64,000 nt of DNA from NCBI RefSeq assembly GCF_029846175.1, contig NZ_JARWAC010000002.1:62001-126000 (forward strand), given 5' to 3'. Positions 1 to 7,540 of the stretch are shown here, one piece after another. How positions within the stretch are numbered: position 1 is the first letter of the stretch; each line of letters starts with the position of its first letter. The stretch is from Sphaerisporangium sp. TRM90804. Its GTDB lineage: Bacteria > Actinomycetota > Actinomycetes > Streptosporangiales > Streptosporangiaceae. The translations under genes were made by a program, and so were the position numbers. The notes under the pieces were generated by a model. It did no database searches. It had not been told where the DNA came from and saw only the letters and a list, made by a program, of their open reading frames with translations.

Positions 1-82
1 GATCCGGCATGTCAGCTACCTCCAAAGTCGTCACGAATGAAAGCCCGGGTGGGCGGCCGTCCCCGGCGTGGCCGTGCGGGGG

Positions 83-991
83 TCACCCCTCCACGACGGT
101 GCCCGCGCCGCCGGTCAGCGCCTCGCCGAGGTGTTCCAGCGAGGTGATGACGGCCCGGCCCCCCTCGGCGGCGAACTCCAGGGCCGCCGCGACCTTGGGG
201 CCCATGCTGCCACTGGCGAAGTGCCCGGCCGCCTGCAGCTCACGCATCCGCGCGGCCGTCGTCCGGCCGATGGGGCGCGCGGCGGGCGTGCCGAACCCGG
301 CGACGGCCGCCGGCACGTCGGTCGCGATGACGAGCACCGTCGCCTCGACGGCGCGGGCCAGCACCGACGCGGCGGCGTCCTTGTCGACGACGGCCTCGAC
401 GCCGGTGAACGACCCGTCGTCCCGCCGGACGACCGGCACTCCCCCGCCCCCGGCGACGACCACCGTGTAGCCCGCCGCCATGAGGGCGAGGGCCGCGGGG
501 GCGTCCAGGATCTCCAGTGGCCGGGGCGAGGCGACGACGCGCCGCCACCCCCTGCCGGGGAACTCCCGCCAGGTCTCGCCCAGCGCCTGGAAGCGGCGGG
601 CCTCGGCCTCGGCGAAGTAGCGGCCGATGGGCTTGACGGGGTCGCGGAAGGCCGGGTCGGCGGCGTCGACGAGCGTGCGGGTGACCACGACGGCCGTGCG
701 CGGGCCGAGCGCGTTGAGGATCAGGACGCCGATCGTGGCCTGCGTCTGCGCGCCGCACCAGTCGAGCGGCACGGGCGGCACCACCGCCGCCGCGATCTGG
801 TTCTTCAGCAGCAGGTTGCCCACCTGGGGGCCGTTGCCGTGGGTCAGCACGACCCGGTGGCCGGCGGCGATCAGGGCGGTGACGTGGGTCATCGCGCGCT
901 CGACCGCCCGCCGCTGGACCGCCGGCGAGGCGTCGCCGTCCGGCCCGGTCATGGCGTTGCCGCCCAGAGCGATCAGCACCCGTTCACCCAC
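83..991 (-). CDS. arcC: Carbamate kinase
   Basis: A 302-residue amino-acid-kinase-fold protein that should interconvert carbamoyl phosphate + ADP and carbamate + ATP in the cytoplasm. It opens with the nucleotide-binding GERVLIALGGNAM segment, has HGNGPQVGN at residues 51-59 and the late DKDAAASVLA segment, all typical of carbamate kinases, and has the usual family length. The start is a GTG with a weak ribosome site. No arginine deiminase or ornithine carbamoyltransferase gene lies beside it, so an arginine deiminase role is not supported. The window does contain an oxamate-carbamoyltransferase-like operon about 42 kb away whose product would be carbamoyl phosphate, so a role like E. coli AllK (YbcF) is a reasonable inference. 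Confidence 0.93.
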   Translation of the reverse strand: MGERVLIALGGNAMTGPDGDASPAVQRRAVERAMTHVTALIAAGHRVVLTHGNGPQVGNLLLKNQIAAAVVPPVPLDWCGAQTQATIGVLILNALGPRTAVVVTRTLVDAADPAFRDPVKPIGRYFAEAEARRFQALGETWREFPGRGWRRVVASPRPLEILDAPAALALMAAGYTVVVAGGGGVPVVRRDDGSFTGVEAVVDKDAAASVLARAVEATVLVIATDVPAAVAGFGTPAARPIGRTTAARMRELQAAGHFASGSMGPKVAAALEFAAEGGRAVITSLEHLGEALTGGAGTVVEG

Positions 992-1119
992 GATGCGAAG
1001 CTATCCAGCCGGGACGTCCCGCTCATGGGCCATCATTGCCCACGAACCCCCGTTTCTTCGGAAAGTCTCGCCAGCGCCAGACCGCTCCCGGCCACGTGGC
1101 CGTCACACCGGCGCGGCCG

Positions 1120-1518
1120 TCACACCAGGGCGGTGAAGCTGCGCAGCACCCGGGCGATCTCGTCCAGCTCGGCGTACCGGCCGCGGGCGACGGCGGTGAC
1201 CAGGTCGTGCGCGGCGTCGTCGCCGGTGTCGAGCTCGACGCCGTTGTAGGCCAGGAACACCACCGTGCAGATCCAGGCGGTCTTCGCGCCGCCGGTGGCG
1301 AACGGCCGGTGCACGGCCAGCGACTGCAGCAGCGCCGCCGCCTTGACCATCACGTCGCCGTACGCCTCGTGGCCGAACATCGACGCCTGCGGCCGGTGCA
1401 CGGCCGACTCGAGCAGGCCGGGGTCACGCAGCCGCGGGGCGGCGCCGAGGACCAGCCCGGCCAGCTCCACGACCTGCCCGGCCGTCAGGTAGCGCGTCGC
1501 GGGCGCGCCCCGCGTCAA
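1120..1518 (-). CDS. Doc/Fic-family toxin-like protein with degenerate catalytic motif
   Basis: A 132-residue protein with the fold signature of Doc (death-on-curing) toxins: RYLTAGQVVELA at the N-terminus, the LLESAVHRPQA segment, and a C-terminal helical half. Doc enzymes phosphorylate EF-Tu through an HxFx(D/N)xNKR loop. Here the loop reads HRPFATGGAKTAW (residues 70-82): aligned on TAW, the catalytic His is Arg, the Asn is Gly and the Lys-Arg pair is Ala-Lys. I chose the TTG start whose bases overlap the antitoxin TGA stop (TTGA) because homologues begin near RYLT and coupling is the usual arrangement; a longer ATG start at 1554 is possible. The toxin is probably weak or dead. Confidence 0.75.
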   Translation of the reverse strand: MTRGAPATRYLTAGQVVELAGLVLGAAPRLRDPGLLESAVHRPQASMFGHEAYGDVMVKAAALLQSLAVHRPFATGGAKTAWICTVVFLAYNGVELDTGDDAAHDLVTAVARGRYAELDEIARVLRSFTALV

Positions 1519-1712
1519 TCGCCGAGCCGGTCGAGGACCGGCCGCCAGCGGCACGCGGCGGTGGAGCCGAGGCGGCGCACCTCCTCGTCGGCGTCGTGGC
1601 GGGCGATGTACTCCTCCACGGCGGCGTGCACCACCTGCTGGACGCTGCGCCCCTCCTTGTCGGCGCGCAGGCGCAGGGCCTTGAGGTGCTCCTCGCTGAG
1701 GCGAAGCGTCAT
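1515..1712 (-). CDS. Ribbon-helix-helix antitoxin of the Doc-like pair
   Basis: A 65-residue protein beginning MTLRLSEEHLKALRLRADKEG, the beta-strand then helix pattern of CopG/RHH antitoxins, followed by SVQQVVHAAVEEYIARHD. It should bind DNA as a dimer through the N-terminal strand, repress its own promoter and neutralise the toxin with its C-terminal tail. I chose the ATG at 1712 because GGAGG lies 8 nt upstream; two earlier in-frame starts (GTG 1727, ATG 1718) sit on top of that ribosome site. Its stop overlaps the toxin TTG start, so the two are translated together. Confidence 0.82.
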   Translation of the reverse strand: MTLRLSEEHLKALRLRADKEGRSVQQVVHAAVEEYIARHDADEEVRRLGSTAACRWRPVLDRLGD

Positions 1713-1789
1713 GGTCATACCCTCCACGGTGCGCGTGCGGTACCGGTCGGCTTCGGCACGGTGAGTGTATGACTATTTACACAGGGTTG

Positions 1790-2974
1790 TCAGCCGATTT
1801 CCCGGCGCAGGCCGGCGAGGCGGCCCACGGCCTCGTCGATGATCTCGTCCCGCTTGCAGAACGCGAAGCGGATGAACCGCCTGCCCTGCTCGGGGCGGTC
1901 GTAGAACACCTGGGTCGGGACGGCGACCACGCCGATCAGCTCGGGCAGCCGCCTGGTCAGCTCCATGCCGTCGGTGAGGCCGAGCGGCCGGATGTCGGCC
2001 TGCACGAAGTACGTGCCCGCAGGCCGGAAGGTGGTGAACCCGGCAGCGTCCAAGCCCGCGATCAGGCGGTCGCGCTTGCCGGCGAGCGCCGCGCGCAGCC
2101 CTTCCACCCAGCCGAGCTCGTGGCGCAGCGCGTACGCCGCCGCGAGCTGCCAGGGCCCGCCGGAGGTGAAGGTGAGGTACTGCTTGACGCGCTGGACCGC
2201 GGACACCAGCTCCGCGGGCGCGCAGAGCCAGCCGGTCTTCCAGCCGGTCACCGAGAACGTCTTGCCCACCGAGGAGATCATGATCGTGCGCTCGCGCATG
2301 CCGGGGAGCGAGGCGAGGGGAACGTGCTCGACCCCGTCGTAGACGAGGTGCTCGTACACCTCGTCGCTGATCGCGACCAGGTCGCGCTCCTGGCAGACGG
2401 CGGCGATCGCCGACAGCTCCTCGCGGGTGAACACGGTGCCCGTGGGGTTGTGCGGGGAGTTCACCATGACGGCCCGGGTGCGGGGGCCCACCGCCGCGCG
2501 CAGCTCGCCGGGGTCGAAGGTGAACCTGCCGCCGTCGGGGCGCAGCGTCACCGGCCGGCGCACGGCCCCGGCCAGCGCGATGGCGGCGGCGTAGGAGTCG
2601 TAGTAGGGCTCGAAGACGACGACCTCGTCGCCCGGCTCGCACAGCGCCAGCACCGAGGCCGCCAGCGCCTCGGTGGCGCCCACGGTGACCAGCACCTCGC
2701 CGTCGGGGTCGTACAGGAGCCCGTAGTGCTCCTTGCGGTGCTCGCAGACCGCCTGCCGCAGCTCGGGGACGCCGGGACCCGGCGGGTACTGGTTGACCCC
2801 GGCGCGGATCGCCTCCACCGCCCGCTCCAGCATGCCCTCGGGCCCGTCGGTGTCGGGGAAACCCTGCCCGAGGTTGATCGACCCGGTGCGCACCGCCAGG
2901 GCCGTCATCTCCGCGAACACCGTCGTGCCGAACTCGCGCATGCGTGCGACCAGAGGCTCGTTCACGCCGGACAT
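1790..2974 (-). CDS. dapC: Class I/II aminotransferase, DapC-like (N-succinyl-diaminopimelate aminotransferase candidate)
   Basis: A 394-residue fold-type I PLP enzyme. It matches in layout the M. tuberculosis Rv0858c type: FGTTVFAEMTALA then NLGQGFPDTDGP, GVNQYPPGPG, VTVGATEA, the NSPHNPTG cofactor motif, SDEVYEHLVYD and the Schiff-base lysine in ISSVGKTFSVTGWKTGW. DapC works in the succinylase branch of lysine/diaminopimelate synthesis; related enzymes use methionine or kynurenine, so the substrate is not settled by sequence. The ATG at 2974 gives the family length and start; upstream codons in frame have no family resemblance. It is transcribed divergently from the DUF418 gene, 85 bp away. 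Confidence 0.88.
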   Translation of the reverse strand: MSGVNEPLVARMREFGTTVFAEMTALAVRTGSINLGQGFPDTDGPEGMLERAVEAIRAGVNQYPPGPGVPELRQAVCEHRKEHYGLLYDPDGEVLVTVGATEALAASVLALCEPGDEVVVFEPYYDSYAAAIALAGAVRRPVTLRPDGGRFTFDPGELRAAVGPRTRAVMVNSPHNPTGTVFTREELSAIAAVCQERDLVAISDEVYEHLVYDGVEHVPLASLPGMRERTIMISSVGKTFSVTGWKTGWLCAPAELVSAVQRVKQYLTFTSGGPWQLAAAYALRHELGWVEGLRAALAGKRDRLIAGLDAAGFTTFRPAGTYFVQADIRPLGLTDGMELTRRLPELIGVVAVPTQVFYDRPEQGRRFIRFAFCKRDEIIDEAVGRLAGLRREIG

Positions 2975-3059
2975 CCTAGCGAACCACGACACGCTACCCT
3001 CGTCGGATGACCGCCAGGCCCGCGCCCGCCCCCGGCCCCCGACGCCCGGGCCGCGGCGG

Positions 3060-4046
3060 GTGAGCCGGGTACGCGAGCTCGACGTCGTGCGCGGCTTCGC
3101 CGTGTGCGGCATCATGCTGGTCAACACCTGGCAGCTCACCGTCGAGCACGTCGAGCGGGAGAGCGCCACGGCGCCCGACTGGATCGTCGAGAACCTCATG
3201 CAGAGCAGGTTCTACCCGATCTTCTCCTTCCTGTTCGGCGTGAGCTTCTGGCTCTTCATGCGCTCGGCCGCCGAGCGCACGCCGTACCCGAGCGTGGTCA
3301 TGCTGCGCAGGCTCGCCGTCCTGGCCTGCCTCGGGCTGGCGCACCAGTTCGTCAACCCCGGCGAGGTGCTGCTGCCGTACGCGCTGACCGGCGCGGTCCT
3401 GCTGCTGCCGCTCTCCTACCTGCCCCGGTGGGTCGTGGCGGCGGCGGGGGCGGCGGGCACGGTTTGGGCGGTGCTGGCCCACGCGGGCGGCATCTGGCTG
3501 GTCCCCGGGCTGTGCGTGCTCGGCATGGCCGCGGCCCGGTTCCGCCCGCCGCGGCGGGCCCTGCCGCCCGTGTTCGTGGTCGCAACGGTGCTCGCCGTGG
3601 GGCTCACCGCGCTGTGGGAGTACCTGTACGCGCGTCCCGCGCAGTTCGCCGCCTTCCCGTACGCGCTGAGCCTCTACTCGCTGGCCGGTCTGGCCGCGGC
3701 CGTGGCGTACTGCGCCGGGCTGCTCCTGCTGCTGCGGCTGCGTCCCGGCTCCTTCGCCGTCCTGGAGTCGCTCGGGCGGGTGGCGGTCACCGCCTACCTG
3801 TCGGGCACGCTGCTGATCATGGCCGCGCTGCCGCTCCTGGTCCGCGACCCCACCCGCGTCGGCGCGCTGGTCGCCGGCGTGCTCATCGCGGCGGCGCAGG
3901 CGGGCCTGGCCTGCTGGTGGCTCGCCCGGCACCGGTACGGGCCCCTGGAGTGGGCGTGGCGGTGCGCCACCTGGGGGGAGATCGTCCCCAACCGCCGCGC
4001 GCCCGCCGCTCCGGCCGGTGAGAAGGTCGTGCCGCCCGCGGGGTAG
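3060..4046 (+). CDS. DUF418-family integral membrane protein
   Basis: A 328-residue polytopic membrane protein. It starts RVRELDVVRGFAVCGIMLVN, the hallmark first helix of DUF418 proteins, then NLMQSRFYPIFSFLFGVSFWLFM, and continues with about eight to ten hydrophobic helices, ending with the conserved YGPLEWAWRCATWG segment seen at the end of the family. Function of the family is unknown; it is distantly related to membrane acyltransferases. I used the GTG at 3060, just before the conserved start; an ATG at 3007 is out of frame. Confidence 0.85.
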   Translation: MSRVRELDVVRGFAVCGIMLVNTWQLTVEHVERESATAPDWIVENLMQSRFYPIFSFLFGVSFWLFMRSAAERTPYPSVVMLRRLAVLACLGLAHQFVNPGEVLLPYALTGAVLLLPLSYLPRWVVAAAGAAGTVWAVLAHAGGIWLVPGLCVLGMAAARFRPPRRALPPVFVVATVLAVGLTALWEYLYARPAQFAAFPYALSLYSLAGLAAAVAYCAGLLLLLRLRPGSFAVLESLGRVAVTAYLSGTLLIMAALPLLVRDPTRVGALVAGVLIAAAQAGLACWWLARHRYGPLEWAWRCATWGEIVPNRRAPAAPAGEKVVPPAG

Positions 4047-4086
4047 ACCGCCGGTGCGCCGCGGGCCCGGGCCTTACGCTTGAGCC

Positions 4087-4926
4087 GTGACCCGCATCGC
4101 CCTGTGCCAGATCCCGGTCTCCGCCGACCCCAAGACCAACCTCGAACGCGTGCGCGACGCCATCGGGCGGGCCGCCTCCCGGGGCGCGGCGCTCGCCGTC
4201 TTCCCCGAGGCCACGCTGAGCCGGTTCGGCGAGGGGATCGCCGAGTCGGCCGAGCCGCTCGACGGCCCCTTCGTGACCGCCGTCGCCGACGCCGCGCGCA
4301 CGCACGAGGTGGCCGTCGTGCTCGGCACCTTCGAGCCGGCCGGCGAACGGGTGTACAACACCGCGGTCGCCCTCGACCGGCGCGGCCGGCTGCGGGCCGC
4401 GTACCGGAAGATCCACCTGTTCGACTCCTTCGGCGCCCGCGAGTCCGACCTGGTCGCGCCGGGCGACACCCCGGTCGTCGTCGAGCTGGAGGGCCTGCGG
4501 CTTGGCCTGGTCACCTGCTATGACATCCGCTTCCCCGAGCTGGCGCGCGCCCTGGTCGACCGGGGGGCCGACACCTTCGTGGTGATCGCGGCGTGGGGCT
4601 CGGGCCCGCTGAAGGAGGAGCACTGGCACACGCTGGTCAAGGCCCGGGCCATCGAGAACACCATGTGGACGGTCGCCGTGGGGCAGGCGCCCAGCCCCGA
4701 GGCCCGCGACGGCTTCGGCGTGGGCAGGAGCATGCTCGTCGACCCGATGGGCGTGGTGCGCGCGGACCTCGGCCCGGCGGCCGGCGTCCAGGTGGTGGAG
4801 GTCGACCAGGCCGAGACCGTGCGGGCGCGCGCGACGCTGCCCAGCCTGGCGCACCGGCGCCCTGATATCTGCCGGGGCGAGGATATTTCTCCGGGCGGGC
4901 CGATCGCCGAGGTCGGCAGATCGTAA
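4087..4926 (+). CDS. Carbon-nitrogen hydrolase (nitrilase superfamily)
   Basis: A 279-residue cytoplasmic amidase-type enzyme. The Glu-Lys-Cys triad is visible: FPEATLSRFG (Glu about residue 40), YRKIHLFDSFG (Lys about 103) and LVTCYDIRFPEL (Cys about 142). It resembles the deaminated-glutathione amidase/omega-amidase branch, which hydrolyses small amides, but the natural substrate cannot be read from the sequence. Start is a GTG at 4087. It lies 10 bp before an orphan two-gene unit on the same strand and may be co-transcribed with it. Confidence 0.9.
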   Translation: MTRIALCQIPVSADPKTNLERVRDAIGRAASRGAALAVFPEATLSRFGEGIAESAEPLDGPFVTAVADAARTHEVAVVLGTFEPAGERVYNTAVALDRRGRLRAAYRKIHLFDSFGARESDLVAPGDTPVVVELEGLRLGLVTCYDIRFPELARALVDRGADTFVVIAAWGSGPLKEEHWHTLVKARAIENTMWTVAVGQAPSPEARDGFGVGRSMLVDPMGVVRADLGPAAGVQVVEVDQAETVRARATLPSLAHRRPDICRGEDISPGGPIAEVGRS

Positions 4927-4936
4927 ACTACCGGTT

Positions 4937-5395
4937 GTGAGTGAGCTGGCGCCCGGAACCCCGATGCAGAAGGTCATTCCGCCCCGGCTGCTCGTGCCCT
5001 ATCTCTCGGGGCAGCGCACGGTCATCTCCGGGTACGTCTACCGGGTTCAAGACTGCTCGCGGCTGTCCAGCCCCGAGCAGCTCGTCTCGGCCCTCGACCT
5101 CGCGTTCGAGGGCTCGGAGCTGACACCGTCGGTTCCCGAGCTGTACGTCATGCGGTGGCATTCGCGCGACATCGATGCCTATGTCGTCCCCTACGGCGCC
5201 CACATGGGCGGAGATTGGAACGATTCGCCGCCGTTCGCGGGCAACGGCTTCACCACCTCGCGCCAGCACGTGGTGCCCCAGTTCCACACGACGCCGATGC
5301 CCATCCCGGCCGGAGCGGAGATCCAGCACGTGACCGAGCGGGGCGAGCGGCGGTTCGCCGACTACGACGGGCTCACCTGGCGGCCCGCGGCATGA
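4937..5395 (+). CDS. Hypothetical protein, first of a coupled orphan pair
   Basis: A 152-residue soluble protein I do not recognise. It has no signal peptide or membrane segment. Visible landmarks are PPRLLVPYLSGQRTVISGYVYR, the aromatic stretch ELYVMRWHSRDIDAYVVPYG, and GNGFTTSRQHVVPQFHTTPMPIPAGAEI, the latter two looking like beta-rich strands with several conserved-looking aromatic and histidine residues. The GTG start lacks a strong ribosome site. Its TGA overlaps the ATG of the next gene, so the two are translated together and their products may interact. Confidence 0.7.
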   Translation: MSELAPGTPMQKVIPPRLLVPYLSGQRTVISGYVYRVQDCSRLSSPEQLVSALDLAFEGSELTPSVPELYVMRWHSRDIDAYVVPYGAHMGGDWNDSPPFAGNGFTTSRQHVVPQFHTTPMPIPAGAEIQHVTERGERRFADYDGLTWRPAA

Positions 5396-5829
5396 GCCCC
5401 ATCGAACCCGTGGGCCTCGGCTTCATCGCCCACCAGGCGGAGCAGACCTACGCCGCCGCGCTGGGCCCCGGCCCCGACGACGTCATCCTGTTCAGCGAGG
5501 AGTCCCGCGAGGGGTTCGGCAGCGCCGGCGGCTACTGGTGGCGGCAGGTCCGCCGCGAGGAGCTCGAGTGGCTGGTGCTGCTGCGCACGGTGGGCGCGTT
5601 CGGCGGTGAGCCCTGCGTGGTGCTCGACGAGGACGACGACGGCCTGCACATCGCCTACACCGGCCACAGCGGGCTGAAGGCCGAGGCGCTGGGCTACTGG
5701 ATGGTCGACCACGGCGCCTACGAGGTGGTGGTCCCGCACGAGGAGGTGCACAGCATCCGCGTCGAGCGGGTCCCCATCCCCTGCCGTCCGGCCCGGCCGG
5801 GTCAGCCGGCCGCGCCGAGCGCCCTGTAG
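5392..5829 (+). CDS. Hypothetical protein, second of the coupled orphan pair
   Basis: A 145-residue acidic protein of unknown function. The ATG overlaps the preceding stop as ATGA. It contains GGYWWRQVRREELEWLVLLRTV, a run of acidic residues (LDEDDDGL) and AYTGHSGLKAEALGYWMVDHGAYEV. No signal peptide or membrane helix. A two-gene unit of small, co-translated, non-membrane proteins could be an immunity or toxin-type pair, but nothing in the sequence proves it. Its last 28 bp overlap the 3' end of the convergent carboxyltransferase gene. Confidence 0.7.
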   Translation: MSPIEPVGLGFIAHQAEQTYAAALGPGPDDVILFSEESREGFGSAGGYWWRQVRREELEWLVLLRTVGAFGGEPCVVLDEDDDGLHIAYTGHSGLKAEALGYWMVDHGAYEVVVPHEEVHSIRVERVPIPCRPARPGQPAAPSAL

Positions 5830-7358
5830 CGGGCGACGCGCGCGGCCAGGCGGTCGCCGGGCGGGCGGCGCGTCAGCGCGGTGATCTCCTCCTCCAGCGC
5901 GCCGGCGACCCGCGCGCAGAACGCCTCGGGCTCGTAGGCGGCGTCCGGAAACTCCGGCACGATGCGGTCGACGATGCCGGAGCGCCGCAGGTCGGACGCG
6001 CCGACGCCCTGGGCGGCGGCGATCTCGGCCGCGAACTCGGTGGTCCGGTAGAGGATCACCGAGGCGCCCTCGGGCGGGAGCGGGGACAGCCAGCCGTGCT
6101 GGGCGCACAGCACCCGGTCGGCGGGCAGCAGCGCCAGCGCCGCACCGCCGGCGCCCTCGCCGAGCAGCAGGCACACGGTGGGCGCGTCCAGCATCACCAG
6201 GTCGGCCAGCGAGCGGGCGATCTCGGCGGCGAGCCCGCCCTCCTCGGCCGGCTTCGACAGCGCCGCCCCGCCGGTGTCCACGACGGTGACCAGCGGCAGT
6301 CGCAGCTCCGAGGCGAGCTGCATGCCCCTGCGCGCCACCCGCAGGCCCGCGGGGCCGAGCTTGCCGCCGTCACGCCGCCGGCGCCTGTCCTGCCCGATCA
6401 CGACGGCGGGAGCCGCCCCGAACCGCGCGAGCGCGAGCAGCACGCCGGGGTCGTTCTCCCCCTCGCCGGTGCCGTTCAGCGGGGTGACGTCGCGCGCGCC
6501 CAGCCTGAGCAGCGCCCGCACCCCCGGCCGATCGTCGCGCCGCGACCGCGTGATCGCCTCCCACGCGCCGACGGCGACCCCCTCGGCCGGGGAGCCGCCG
6601 TGCCCCGCCGCCGCGCGTTCGCCCGGCGCCGGCTCCGGCGTCCCCGGCCCGGGCCGCGGCGCGTCCTCGGCCTCGCCGGGCGCGCACAGCACCGCCAGGA
6701 CGCGGATCGCGACCTCGCGCGCGTCGCCCGCCGACACCACGGCGTCGACGAGACCGCGCCGGAACAGGTTCTCCGCCGTCTGGACGCCCTCGGGGAACGG
6801 GTGGCCGTGCAGCGACTCGTACACCCGGGGGCCCAGGAAGCCGATCAGCGCGCCGGGCTCCGCGGCGGTGACGTGGCCGAGCGAGCCCCACGAGGCGAAC
6901 ACCCCGCCGGTCGTCGGGTGCCGCAGGTAGACGATGTACGGCAGCCCGGCGGCGCGGTGGGTGGACACCGCGGCGCTGATCTTCACCATCTGGACGAAGG
7001 CGAGGGCCCCTTCCTGCATCCGCGTGCCGCCCGAGGCGGGCGCGGCCAGCAGCGGCAGCCCCTCGGCCGTCGCGCGCTCGACGGCGCGCACCAGGCGCTC
7101 GGCCGCCGCCACCCCGATGGAGCCGGCCAGGAAGCTGAACTCACACGCCATGACCGCCACGCGCCGCCCGCCGAGGAACCCCTCGCCGGTGACCACCGAC
7201 TCGTCGTACCCGGTCTTGGCGCGGGCGGCGGCCAGCTCCTGCGCGTACGGCGAGCCCGGCGCCGCGGCGTCCTCGACCGGCTCGTCCCAGGACTTCCACG
7301 ACCCGGCGTCGAGCACCGTGCCGATGAGCGTGCGCGCGTCGGGGCGCTCCGGCCTCAT
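5802..7358 (-). CDS. Fused acyl-CoA carboxyltransferase (beta + alpha domains)
   Basis: A 518-residue protein with two tandem crotonase-fold carboxyltransferase domains. The N-terminal half (about 25-270) is AccD-like: GGRRVAVMACEFSFLAGSIG, then ASGGTRMQEGALAFVQM and HPTTGGVFASWGSLGH. The C-terminal half (about 290-518) is AccA-like: VVTVVDTGGAALSKPAEEGG and LLLGEGAGGAALALLPADRVLC. It should transfer carboxyl groups from carboxybiotin to acetyl-CoA or another acyl-CoA. The N-terminal four-cysteine zinc finger of E. coli AccD is absent, and no biotin carboxylase gene is nearby. I preferred the ATG at 7358 (G-rich site upstream) over the GTG at 7376. It lies downstream of a CaiB-type CoA-transferase on the same strand, so both may serve one acyl-CoA pathway. 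Confidence 0.85.
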   Translation of the reverse strand: MRPERPDARTLIGTVLDAGSWKSWDEPVEDAAAPGSPYAQELAAARAKTGYDESVVTGEGFLGGRRVAVMACEFSFLAGSIGVAAAERLVRAVERATAEGLPLLAAPASGGTRMQEGALAFVQMVKISAAVSTHRAAGLPYIVYLRHPTTGGVFASWGSLGHVTAAEPGALIGFLGPRVYESLHGHPFPEGVQTAENLFRRGLVDAVVSAGDAREVAIRVLAVLCAPGEAEDAPRPGPGTPEPAPGERAAAGHGGSPAEGVAVGAWEAITRSRRDDRPGVRALLRLGARDVTPLNGTGEGENDPGVLLALARFGAAPAVVIGQDRRRRRDGGKLGPAGLRVARRGMQLASELRLPLVTVVDTGGAALSKPAEEGGLAAEIARSLADLVMLDAPTVCLLLGEGAGGAALALLPADRVLCAQHGWLSPLPPEGASVILYRTTEFAAEIAAAQGVGASDLRRSGIVDRIVPEFPDAAYEPEAFCARVAGALEEEITALTRRPPGDRLAARVARYRALGAAG

Positions 7359-7390
7359 CGGCGGCCCCCGCCGCACCCGGCACGCCGACG

Positions 7391-7540
7391 GAGCCCCGGC
7401 ACCGGCACGCCTCCCGCTTCGCCGGCCGGTCGAGCACGGCCCGCCCGCCCGCCACCGGCGCGGGTGGCGCCGCCCCCGGCCCGCTGGCGGAGCACCGGCA
7501 CCGTCACGCCTCCCGCTTCGCCAGCCAGTCGAGCACGGCC
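7391..7540. repeat. 51-bp direct repeat, decayed copy of the 3' end of the CoA-transferase gene
   Basis: Positions 7391-7441 and 7490-7540 match at 47 of 51 bases with an offset of 99 bp. The right copy contains the last codons of the CoA-transferase gene (coding LDWLAKREA and stop). In the left copy the stop codon TGA has become TGC. This looks like a tandem duplication of the gene's 3' end that has since drifted. Confidence 0.85.

Noticed and set aside
83-991. Arginine deiminase pathway cluster
   Set aside because: No arcA, arcB or arcD homologue lies near the carbamate kinase.
3007-3060. ATG at 3007 as the DUF418 gene start
   Set aside because: It is out of frame with the conserved protein; the GTG at 3060 fits.
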